A DNA stretch of 64,000 bases from the NCBI GenBank assembly GCA_910577075.1, contig CAJTKV010000005.1, positions 1 to 64,000 of the forward strand, in the 5' to 3' direction. Source of the DNA: an uncultured Bacilli bacterium (lineage in GTDB: Bacteria > Bacillota_I > Bacilli_A > RF39 > UBA660). The position numbers were made by a program, and so were the translations under genes. The notes under the pieces are model-generated. The model worked only from the letters and a program-made list of their open reading frames with translations, did no database searches and was not told the DNA's origin. This document shows positions 1 through 6,140 of this stretch, in pieces. Position 1 is the stretch's first letter; every line of letters begins with the position of its first letter.

Positions 1-60
1 TAACCCTTGGATTCCTTGAAGACCTTGAATTCCTTGTGGTCCGGTAGCACCTGTTGCTCG
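1..60 (-). pseudogene. Collagen-like protein, separated downstream part (continues off the window)
   Basis: Read on the minus strand, codons from 60 to 1 give R-A-T-G-A-T-G-P-Q-G-I-Q-G-L-Q-G-I-Q-G-L, a Gly-X-Y collagen-like repeat with no stop before the window edge. It has no start codon or ribosome binding site of its own. It is the continuation of the gene whose 5' end lies at 4623-4799, split from it by the recombinase element. Bacterial collagen-like proteins are usually surface or spore-coat filaments; that role is inferred from the repeat alone. Confidence 0.8.
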
Positions 61-73
61 ATTGTTTTATTCT
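46..73. other. Left attachment junction of the element (attL-like)
   Basis: The collagen-like repeat ends at a CG dinucleotide (59-60), and the recombinase side begins at once with attgttttattct. The same CG recurs at 4684-4685, where the other half of the collagen-like gene begins. The 13 bases on the element side match, inverted, 11 of 13 bases of the element side at the right junction. This fits the 2-bp crossover core and two-fold symmetric attP arms known for large serine recombinases. Confidence 0.7.
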
Positions 74-86
74 TCTTTATTATTTT

Positions 87-2144
87 TTAAATGGCAAAGT
101 TCCATAATATCTTAATCTCTCTTGATCCTGTTTCGTCATTGTACTTTCCTATTAGTACCTTGTCTATAAAATCGCCAACAATCTCAACATTAAGTTTATC
201 TATATGTCTGTACTTTTTAAAGATATTCTTTTTACTCTTCAAACTTTCTTTTTTTGCAGTAGTAGAAGTTATCTCTTTTTTTATAATGTTAGCTCGTTCT
301 TCCAACTTAGAATTATCATCTTTATATTTATTTAATAAGATTAGAAACTCTTTTTCTGGAAGAATACCATTTGTACGATCTTCATATAGTTTTTGAAAAT
401 ATGTACTTTTGCCTTGTAATTCCTTATTGATACTTTTTAATTCTTGTTCTAGTGAATTAAGTTTATCTTTAAATAAATCTTGTTCTATTACTTCGTCGTG
501 CATTTCTTTAAGACTGTCCTCATCATAAAATCTAACTAACAAATTATTTAATTGTTCTAAAACGAAAGTGTGTAATTCTTCTTCACGAAGATATTTACTA
601 TTCGTGCAGTTCGCCCATTTATCTTTTTTATCTTTACAACATAGATAACAATATCCGTTTTCATCTTTTTTCCCACATTTAAAGAATAATTTATTACAAT
701 TCATACAATATACTTTATTACTAAATGCGTGAACTTCGCCACCTTGACTACTTCGAGATTTTTCTTGCAATCTTTCTTGTATAGTATAGAAAACATTTTT
801 ACTAACAATAGATTCGTGAGTATTATCTTTTCTGATTCTATCTTCATCATCATTTTTAATAACTGTGTGATTTTTGTAACTTACTGTAGTAGTTTTAAAT
901 TGAACTAGATTACCGATATAAACTTCATCGGTTAGTATTTTCTTAACTGTTTGACTAGACCATTTAAACTTTTTTCTTAAATTATGAGAAAACTCTGACT
1001 TCAATATTCCGTTTGCTTTATTCATTATAATATTTATTAAGAACTCTTCTTGAGCCCGATTTTCTTTTAATGTAACTTCAAATTGATAATCAATAATATG
1101 TGTACGATCGAGTTCTTTAGTATAAGATATTAGCACTTTAGCTGTTTTTGGAAGTAAATCATTTTCTTTTAATAAAATGCAGTCATCTAAACTAAAATTG
1201 TTTATATCTAAATTTTCATCTTCACTATAATATATTTTAGTTTTTGTTTCTGTATATTTTTTTAAGACAATATCACATTTATTATTAAGTGTTTTCATAT
1301 CAGTAGTAATATAATTAAAACTTACTAAATCTTTTAAAATGTGATCTTCATTGTTTGTGAAACTAATATTAAGTATATATGTACCAGTTTTTTCAATATA
1401 ACCAAAGTCTAAATATTCTTTTATTAAAGGTATTTTTAACTTACTTCCATTTAGAAGTTTATATTCATAAGGACTTAATATCTTATCTTTGTTTAAATTG
1501 TTAGCGATTTTTTCTAAACCATTACCAGCCATATACTCATCAAAAATTCTTTTAACAACTTCACAAGCGATAGGATCTATAAGTAGATGATTTTTATTTT
1601 CTGGATCTTTCATTACACCATAACTAGCAAAACTAGCGGTCAATTCGCCATTAGTTCTTTTAGCTCTAAAAGTTTCACGAATATTTATTGATGTATCTTC
1701 TAAATACCACTGATCTGTCATAGCGGTTAATTGACTAGTCTTCTTTGTTTCTTTCCTAGTATTATCGATTTTCTCGATGTATGTAACAAATCTAACGTTC
1801 CACTCGTGGAATAAGTTATGAACATATCTTTCTACCAATTCCATATCACGAGCAAACCTAGACTGTGATTTAACTAAAACAATATCAACATTACCTTTTT
1901 GACACTCTTTAATCATCTTATTAAAGTCTGGACGTGTAGCGTCTGAACCAGACCAGTCCTCATCATTATAGACACCGACAACTTTCCAACCGTTCTCTTC
2001 AGCATAGGCCCTTAATAATGTTTCCTGATTTTTGATACTCTCTGATAACTGTTCTTTTGATAATTTGTTTCTGTCTTCATCAGACAATCTTAAATATAAC
2101 ACCACCCTTAAAATAGAATTTTCAGCTTTTAATATATTACTCAT
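87..2144 (-). CDS. Large serine recombinase (integrase/excisionase of the element)
   Basis: Site-specific DNA recombinase of 685 residues. The N-terminal resolvase domain (about 13-165) has the motif YLRLS with the presumed nucleophile Ser21, then SIKNQ, the RPDFNKMI segment and SRFARD, which hold the conserved arginines. A recombinase domain follows (about 190-460). Next come a Cys-rich zinc ribbon (C-x2-C ... C-x2-CC, about 480-520) and a long coiled coil (about 545-625), all typical of the TP901-1/TndX class. Residues about 240-375 look like an extra insertion relative to the usual domain. The start is chosen for the GAGGAG ribosome binding site. The gene lies against the left junction, as expected for the element's own recombinase. 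Confidence 0.95.
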   Translation of the reverse strand: MSNILKAENSILRVVLYLRLSDEDRNKLSKEQLSESIKNQETLLRAYAEENGWKVVGVYNDEDWSGSDATRPDFNKMIKECQKGNVDIVLVKSQSRFARDMELVERYVHNLFHEWNVRFVTYIEKIDNTRKETKKTSQLTAMTDQWYLEDTSINIRETFRAKRTNGELTASFASYGVMKDPENKNHLLIDPIACEVVKRIFDEYMAGNGLEKIANNLNKDKILSPYEYKLLNGSKLKIPLIKEYLDFGYIEKTGTYILNISFTNNEDHILKDLVSFNYITTDMKTLNNKCDIVLKKYTETKTKIYYSEDENLDINNFSLDDCILLKENDLLPKTAKVLISYTKELDRTHIIDYQFEVTLKENRAQEEFLINIIMNKANGILKSEFSHNLRKKFKWSSQTVKKILTDEVYIGNLVQFKTTTVSYKNHTVIKNDDEDRIRKDNTHESIVSKNVFYTIQERLQEKSRSSQGGEVHAFSNKVYCMNCNKLFFKCGKKDENGYCYLCCKDKKDKWANCTNSKYLREEELHTFVLEQLNNLLVRFYDEDSLKEMHDEVIEQDLFKDKLNSLEQELKSINKELQGKSTYFQKLYEDRTNGILPEKEFLILLNKYKDDNSKLEERANIIKKEITSTTAKKESLKSKKNIFKKYRHIDKLNVEIVGDFIDKVLIGKYNDETGSREIKILWNFAI

Positions 2145-2510
2145 AAAAACAACTCCTCATTTTTAGTCGTAATTTCAAGCTCATATAAATTATAACGCGC
2201 GATCACCAAAAATTCAGCCCCCAAGAGTTCTACTTTCGCGTCTTTTTATATATTCAAAATACTTTTTATTAAAAATCATTTTTAATTCTTCTTCTGTAGG
2301 GGTGGTGTTATTAGTTATAAACTTTTCAGTATATATATATTTTGTTTCCTTTTTATTCTTTTTCTTTATAATTATTACCCCCCTTAAACTTTTATTAGTG
2401 TTTGTAATATAATATTCATACCAATCAAAAAAAGACTAGGCCACTGCCCAATCAATAAAATAAATTATACTAATAAATACTAATAAACTAATAGTTTGCA
2501 ACTCCATCAA
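2145..2510. promoter_or_regulatory. Element intergenic region with outward promoter and repeated heptamer
   Basis: No gene is seen here. A TATAAT (minus strand, about 2190-2195) could serve the recombinase, but its -35 is poor. The heptamer ACTAATA occurs on the plus strand at 2469-2475, 2479-2485 and 2487-2493 (and again at 2514-2520), and inverted as TATTAGT at 2309-2315 and 2393-2399. Six copies in about 210 bp are more than base composition predicts, so this may be an operator array. The binding protein is unknown. Confidence 0.4.
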
Positions 2511-2539
2511 TTTACTAATAGTATTATACGTGCTATAAT
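2511..2539 (+). promoter_or_regulatory. Promoter for the element's rightward genes
   Basis: TTTACT, 17-bp spacer, TATAAT (2534-2539), followed 30 bp later by a good RBS and the 31-codon ORF at 2570. One ACTAATA heptamer overlaps the -35 and spacer, so a protein bound there would be expected to repress. Confidence 0.6.
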
Positions 2540-2569
2540 ATAAGTAATAGTCAAATAAAGGTGATAAAT

Positions 2570-2665
2570 ATGTCAAAGTGGTTTAAAGAGCATAAAAAAA
2601 CAATAGGCTGGATAATAATCCTAATAGGTGTAGTTGTTGCTTGTGCAATAAATTTATTGTGGTAA
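2570..2665 (+). CDS. 31-residue single-pass membrane peptide
   Basis: The short ORF begins MSKWFKEHKKTIGW: a basic, amphipathic N-terminus followed by one hydrophobic segment (about residues 13-30, IIILIGVVVACAINLLW). The start has a near-perfect RBS, AAAGGTGATAA, five bases before ATG, and the promoter at 2511-2539 lies just upstream. The same RBS-to-ATG context (AGGTGATAAATATG) recurs at the sigma factor gene, which supports real translation. No family is recognised. It could be a small toxin-like, regulatory or signal-transducing membrane peptide. Confidence 0.55.
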   Translation: MSKWFKEHKKTIGWIIILIGVVVACAINLLW

Positions 2666-2694
2666 GTTACAATTTGAAAGTGAGATGAAATATT

Positions 2695-2838
2695 GTGAAA
2701 AATAAAAAACTAAAGAATTGGATAATTGCCATTATAGTTGCAATTTTGTATCTATCAGTAAGTTTTATATTTGATATATGGGCATTCTCTTGGTTTATAT
2801 GGGTTGTCTATGGAATTTATAGATTTATTGTTAAATAA
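2695..2838 (+). CDS. 47-residue membrane protein with two hydrophobic segments
   Basis: ORF with a GTG start and a weak RBS (gtgagatg). The product has a Lys-rich start (KNKKLKNW), then IIAIIVAILYLSVSFIF, a short turn (DIWAFS) and a second Trp-rich helix ending in YGIYRFIVK. The C-terminal helix resembles the last segment of membrane proteins often placed next to sigma or PadR-type regulators, so it may be a shortened relative. That resemblance is only by eye. It lies between the 31-residue peptide and a decayed membrane gene in the same direction, so it probably belongs to the same transcript. Confidence 0.4.
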   Translation: MKNKKLKNWIIAIIVAILYLSVSFIFDIWAFSWFIWVVYGIYRFIVK

Positions 2839-2870
2839 TAAAATTACAAGCTTATCGAGGTGATGAAAAT

Positions 2871-3289
2871 ATGAAAAAATATATGCTATAAGACAAATTA
2901 TTGTGTCTTTTACAGCATCTATGTTTCTCACTTGGACTTTTTTTAAAACTGGACTCTGTGGAAAAATAATTATAATTCCATTTTTGATATGTTCATTTGC
3001 TATGATGATGGAAAAATATTTTTATTACTTAGTAAAAGACAAATATCTAATATCTTTAAATATATATTTCGTATAAGTTTTTTGTCTGTGTATTTGGACT
3101 TTCATCGTATATGATTTATTATTCTATACAAATAAAAGTTATTCAACACTAAGAATCGTAGCAGAATTTATATTATTTGATACTCATTTTTTAATAAAAA
3201 ATGAAAACTTTAAAAGCAAATTTATGAAAAAATTGCTTTTTTTCAAAATTTTGGAACTTTTTTCAAAAAAATATGGATTATTATATTGT
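2871..3289 (+). pseudogene. Decayed membrane protein gene (several frameshifts)
   Basis: An ATG with a good RBS (gaggtgatgaaaat) stops after six codons. The next frame continues with a membrane-protein-like sequence: IYAIRQIIVSFTASMFLTW ... FLICSFAMMMEKYFYYLVKD, ending at 3076. A further shift gives FFVCVFGLSSYMIYYSIQIKV, and another gives LRIVAEFILFD ... KYGLLYCR, ending at the sigma factor's RBS. Together they read as one integral membrane protein of about 135 residues broken by at least three indels. No family is recognised. It shows that part of the element's cargo is no longer under selection. Confidence 0.5.
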
Positions 3290-3300
3290 AGGTGATAAAT

Positions 3301-3843
3301 ATGACTAGTCAATTAAACCTATATAAATTTAATGAGATATATGATAAGACACATTTAGATTTGCTTAAATATGTAGTTATCAAATGTCATAACATTAATG
3401 ATACAAATGACATTATTCAAGAAACATATTTAGAATTTTGGAACATTTTAAATAAAAAAGAATTATCAGATGTTAATATTAAAAGTTATCTTATAGGTAT
3501 AGCAAATAATAAAATTAAAAAACATTATACATTACTTCAAAAGTTTAAAACGATTTCTTTGTTTGAAACAAACGATAAAGACAAAGAATTAATCGAAACT
3601 TTAGAAGATGGTATGAATATAAATGAAATTATTATTCAGATGGACAATTGGAATACAATTTGGCAATTTATAAAAAGCAAAAAAAATCAAGATATTCCAA
3701 AGGTATTTTATTTATACTATAAGTTGGAATTAAGCATCAAAGAAATTTCAAAAGAATTACAAAGAAGTGAATCTTATATAAAGCATTTAATTTATAGAAA
3801 CTTGAAAGAATTACAGAATAATTTTGGAAGTGGGGGGAAGTAA
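3301..3843 (+). CDS. ECF-type RNA polymerase sigma factor
   Basis: Sigma-70 family protein of 180 residues with only regions 2 and 4. Region 2 spans about 10-80, with ...NDIIQETYLEFWNIL and IKSYLIGIANNKIKKHY; region 4 spans about 125-175, with VFYLYYKLELSIKEISKELQRSESYIKHLIYRNLKEL, a helix-turn-helix for the -35 element. It should direct RNA polymerase to a small set of promoters. The ATG at 3301 is preferred over an in-frame GTG at 3292 because TAGGTGAT sits at RBS distance. Its stop abuts the ATG of the next gene, so the two are translationally coupled, as usual for sigma/anti-sigma pairs. Confidence 0.85.
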   Translation: MTSQLNLYKFNEIYDKTHLDLLKYVVIKCHNINDTNDIIQETYLEFWNILNKKELSDVNIKSYLIGIANNKIKKHYTLLQKFKTISLFETNDKDKELIETLEDGMNINEIIIQMDNWNTIWQFIKSKKNQDIPKVFYLYYKLELSIKEISKELQRSESYIKHLIYRNLKELQNNFGSGGK

Positions 3844-4554
3844 ATGACAAATAAAGAAAAATTAAAACAAGCAATGGAGCAAGATATAAACCCTCAAGAT
3901 TACTATAAAGAAATAATCAAAAAGATAGAGAAAGAAGATAAAATGAAAAAAGAAAAGAATTTATGGAAATGGTCTTTTGTATCAATTTGTTTAATAGCAA
4001 TTATTAGTGGTGTATTGTTGATTAATGATAACAATAAGCAACTAAAACCTAATATATATAAGCCAAATATAGAAACAAAAGATAATATTAACTTATATAT
4101 TAATGACATAAGTAAAATGACTCAAGGAGTATTAAGTAGCGATGCAGATGTTAAAATAACAACTATGGAAAATATTTCATATTTTAAAGAAATAGTTGGT
4201 ATAAAAATTCCAAGTGATTTAGATAATAAAGAAGCACATGAAATATATGTTAAGCCTGATAGGGATAGTCAAGAATATAATGTATTGCAAAGTTACGTGG
4301 TTAATTATTCAAATACAGAGAATGATAGAAATATAATAGTTTCATTCTCTAAAGATAATAAACCTATTAGAGATTATTATTTTTCGGAAGAAGTAAGTAG
4401 AACATCTAATATAAATAATCTCGAGTTAAAAATATTCAAATATAACGAATTATATTTTACGGAGTTTAATTATAAAGGTATCAACTTCGACATTGAAACT
4501 TCAAATATTTCTGAACAAGAATTAACAAATTTATTATTATCTATAATTAAGTAA
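3844..4554 (+). CDS. Membrane anti-sigma-like protein
   Basis: Single-pass membrane protein of 236 residues. It has a charged cytoplasmic N-terminus of about 40 residues, one transmembrane helix (about 43-60, WSFVSICLIAIISGVLLI) and an extracytoplasmic domain of about 170 residues with no Cys and no recognised fold. Size, topology and the start directly after the sigma factor stop (RBS GGGGGGAAG inside the sigma gene) match membrane anti-sigma factors that hold an ECF sigma until an outside signal releases it. It lacks the His/Cys zinc motif of the classical ZAS domain, so the role is inferred from context. Confidence 0.65.
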   Translation: MTNKEKLKQAMEQDINPQDYYKEIIKKIEKEDKMKKEKNLWKWSFVSICLIAIISGVLLINDNNKQLKPNIYKPNIETKDNINLYINDISKMTQGVLSSDADVKITTMENISYFKEIVGIKIPSDLDNKEAHEIYVKPDRDSQEYNVLQSYVVNYSNTENDRNIIVSFSKDNKPIRDYYFSEEVSRTSNINNLELKIFKYNELYFTEFNYKGINFDIETSNISEQELTNLLLSIIK

Positions 4555-4564
4555 ATTATCGAGC

Positions 4565-4594
4565 AGATCACATTTAATAGTGATCTTTTTTCTT
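4565..4594 (+). terminator. Terminator of the sigma/anti-sigma operon
   Basis: AGATCAC, 8-base loop, GTGATCT and a run of T, just downstream of the stop at 4554 and still inside the element. Confidence 0.8.
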
Positions 4595-4622
4595 ACAAAT
4601 AAAAAGACTATATATCTTATTG

Positions 4623-4799
4623 TCAGTATTTAAAAAGGAAAAAGAGCTTAAAATTACAATCTTTATTAGAAGAATTAACCAATCGTGCAGTTGCGCCTGT
4701 TGCTCCGGTTGCTCCAGTTGCTCCTGTAGCACCTCTTGGTCCAGTTGGGCCAGTACATGGTTGTGGACATCTATTTCCACATTGACAGCAATTATTCAT
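4623..4799 (-). pseudogene. Collagen-like protein, 5' part, interrupted by the element
   Basis: ATG at 4799 with RBS AAAGGAAAG begins MNNCCQCGNRCPQPCTGPTGPRG, a short Cys-rich head. Five Gly-Ala-Thr triplets follow, to codon 39 (CGA, 4685-4683). Beyond that the frame runs into element DNA (LVNSSNKDCNFKLFFLFKY) and stops at 4623. If the element left precisely, codon 39 would continue into the Gly-X-Y repeat at 60-1 without a frame change, with one irregular spacing (G-A-T-A-R-A-T-G) at the joint. The Cys-rich head before a collagen-like stalk suggests a surface or spore-exterior filament; that is inference. Confidence 0.8.
4671..4698. other. Right attachment junction of the element (attR-like)
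   Basis: The element side reads agaattaaccaat, then CG (4684-4685), then the collagen-like gene. Joined to the left element end (attgttttattct) this gives a 28-bp attP with 11 of 13 arm positions symmetric around CG. The inferred attB, ...gttgct-CG-tgcagttgc..., is symmetric only near its centre. Confidence 0.7.
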
Positions 4800-4892
4800 C
4801 TAATCACTTTCCTTTCTAGTATAATTTATGATTATGCTAGAAAAAAGTATCAACTTTTGTCTTAATTAGAAATAAAATATACATATATATTT

Positions 4893-4918
4893 AAAAAACA
4901 CCTTAAGCAAGGTGTTTT
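4893..4918 (-). terminator. Terminator overlapping the stop of the 84-residue gene
   Basis: AAAACACCTT, loop, AAGGTGTTTT, with a U-run when read on the minus strand. The TAA stop (4905-4903) is inside the stem. Confidence 0.8.
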
Positions 4919-5157
4919 AGTTCTGTATTATATTCTGGGAATAAGCTTAATTTAGAATCGAGAATGTGATTCCACTTATTACAAATATCTTCTAATAGAT
5001 CTGGATCCATTCGAGAAATATCTCCCAATTCAAAGATTTTTGATGCCTCTTCTATGACGCTTTGGATACTTTCTAGTTCATCTGGTGATGAAATACTGTC
5101 ATCATTTGAGTTTGATAAGCAATTTCTTAGTTGGTTTATTTTATCTTGTATAGTCAT
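4903..5157 (-). CDS. 84-residue acidic protein of unknown function
   Basis: Small soluble, acidic, mostly helical protein. It has an N-terminal helix (MTIQDKINQLRNCL), a Ser/Asp-rich linker (SNSNDDSISSPDE) and a helical C-terminal half ending in NTELKHLA. No family is recognised. Translation is well supported by RBS AAGGAG nine bases before ATG, by the promoter at 5179-5207 and by its own terminator, so it is a monocistronic gene. It lies between the collagen-like gene and lgt but shares no transcript with either. Confidence 0.7.
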   Translation of the reverse strand: MTIQDKINQLRNCLSNSNDDSISSPDELESIQSVIEEASKIFELGDISRMDPDLLEDICNKWNHILDSKLSLFPEYNTELKHLA

Positions 5158-5178
5158 ATCTCTTATCTCCTTAAAATA

Positions 5179-5207
5179 ATTTTATCATTTATAGGTCTTT
5201 TTTACAA
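5179..5207 (-). promoter_or_regulatory. Promoter of the 84-residue gene
   Basis: On the minus strand TTGTAA (5207-5202), 17-bp spacer, TAAAAT (5184-5179), 22 bases before the ATG. Confidence 0.6.
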
Positions 5208-5228
5208 TAAAAAAGGGTTAAATTTTTA

Positions 5229-6044
5229 TTAAAATCTAACCTCATTCATATTGGATTGATCATTGTATAAATCTTCGAATTTACCTTTGCGACTAGTAAA
5301 CATTAAGATACCTAGTCCGACGATAAACATTATAACTGAGACAATTTGCGCGATTTTAAATCCACCGAGCATAAGAGCATCTGTTCTACTCATTTCAATA
5401 AAGAATCTCAAAGTTCCATAGATCACTAAATAGGAAGCTGTAAGTGTTCCAACTTTAATATATTTTCCACGTCTAACTAAGAGCAATATGATAAAAGCGA
5501 CAAAGCAGACTAGGGATTCATATAGGAAAGTTGGCGTATAGACAACTCCGTCAATAGTCATTCCATCAATTATGAAATCAGGAATAGCAAGACGTTTAAG
5601 TAACTCGACTGTTGTGGCTGCTCCATGAGCTTCTTGATTGAAGAAGTTTCCCCATCTTCCGATAGCTTGTCCTAGTAATAAAGGTACAACGACAAAATCA
5701 AGTATGCGAATTGTCCTGACATTGTATTTTTTGCAGTATAGGATTACCGTAATAAGGCCGAATAATAGACCACCATGAATAGCTAAACCGCCATTCCATA
5801 TTTTAAATATCTCTAAGTAATTACCACTAAACATATCCCAGTTAAATACTACATAGTATAACCTTGCTCCAATCACGCCAAATATTAATGCCCAAAAGAG
5901 CATATTAAAGATAAATTCTTTCTTTACTTTAAATCTTTCTGCTTCTTTTTCTACTAGCACTAATACTAAAAAACAAGCTAGCAATATTAATGCGGAATAC
6001 CAGCGTACTTCAAAGTTTCCAATCGTCACTAAAACGGGGTTCAT
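5229..6044 (-). CDS. lgt: Prolipoprotein diacylglyceryl transferase
   Basis: Moves a diacylglyceryl group from phosphatidylglycerol to the lipobox cysteine of prolipoproteins in the cytoplasmic membrane, the first step of lipoprotein maturation. The protein has 271 residues and about seven membrane helices. It carries the HGGL motif and the family signature GRWGNFFNQEAHG with its invariant Arg, Asn and Glu. The start chosen is MNPVLVTIGNFEVRWY, which follows GAGGAG; a longer frame from 6095 would add 17 residues and pass over this RBS and the promoter. It has its own promoter (6067-6095) and lies downstream of the uvrA terminator, so it is probably transcribed alone. Confidence 0.97.
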   Translation of the reverse strand: MNPVLVTIGNFEVRWYSALILLACFLVLVLVEKEAERFKVKKEFIFNMLFWALIFGVIGARLYYVVFNWDMFSGNYLEIFKIWNGGLAIHGGLLFGLITVILYCKKYNVRTIRILDFVVVPLLLGQAIGRWGNFFNQEAHGAATTVELLKRLAIPDFIIDGMTIDGVVYTPTFLYESLVCFVAFIILLLVRRGKYIKVGTLTASYLVIYGTLRFFIEMSRTDALMLGGFKIAQIVSVIMFIVGLGILMFTSRKGKFEDLYNDQSNMNEVRF

Positions 6045-6066
6045 TTCTATCACTCCTCTATTCTTA

Positions 6067-6095
6067 ATTATAAAATATATATAATTTTTTTGCAA
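6067..6095 (-). promoter_or_regulatory. Promoter of lgt
   Basis: On the minus strand TTGCAA (6095-6090), 17-bp spacer, TATAAT (6072-6067), 22 bases before the chosen ATG. This also argues against the upstream start. Confidence 0.75.
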
Positions 6096-6106
6096 TTACA
6101 ACCAAG

Positions 6107-6140
6107 AAAAAATGTTAATAACTTATTTGTTATTAACATT
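6107..6140 (-). terminator. Terminator of uvrA
   Basis: A 12-bp perfect stem, AATGTTAATAAC / GTTATTAACATT, followed by a U-run on the minus strand. The uvrA stop codon lies in the loop. Confidence 0.85.

Larger units (their letters stand above)
59..4685. mobile_element. Serine-recombinase integrative element inserted in a collagen-like gene
   Basis: About 4.63 kb is bounded by a shared CG and imperfect inverted arms. It carries a large serine recombinase at its left end reading outward, small membrane-protein genes, a decayed membrane-protein gene, and an ECF sigma/anti-sigma-like pair ending in a terminator just inside the right end. No transfer, replication or phage structural genes are present, so it is a minimal integrative element rather than a prophage. 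Removing it joins codon 39 of the collagen-like ORF (CGA at 4685-4683) to CGA at 60-58 in the same frame. Mobility is inferred. Confidence 0.8.

Noticed and set aside
1..60. GAT-repeat DNA as a CRISPR or microsatellite array
   Set aside because: The repeats are short codon repeats of a protein; there are no spacer-length units. No CRISPR array is seen anywhere in the window.
4574..4780. Minus-strand Gln/Leu-rich ORF in another frame
   Set aside because: Off-frame reading of the same collagen-like repeat without RBS.
4620..4865. Plus-strand Cys/Ser-rich ORF (CSCACCSGCSSCSC...)
   Set aside because: It is the antisense of the Gly-Ala-Thr codons of the collagen-like gene; no RBS, and it crosses the element junction.
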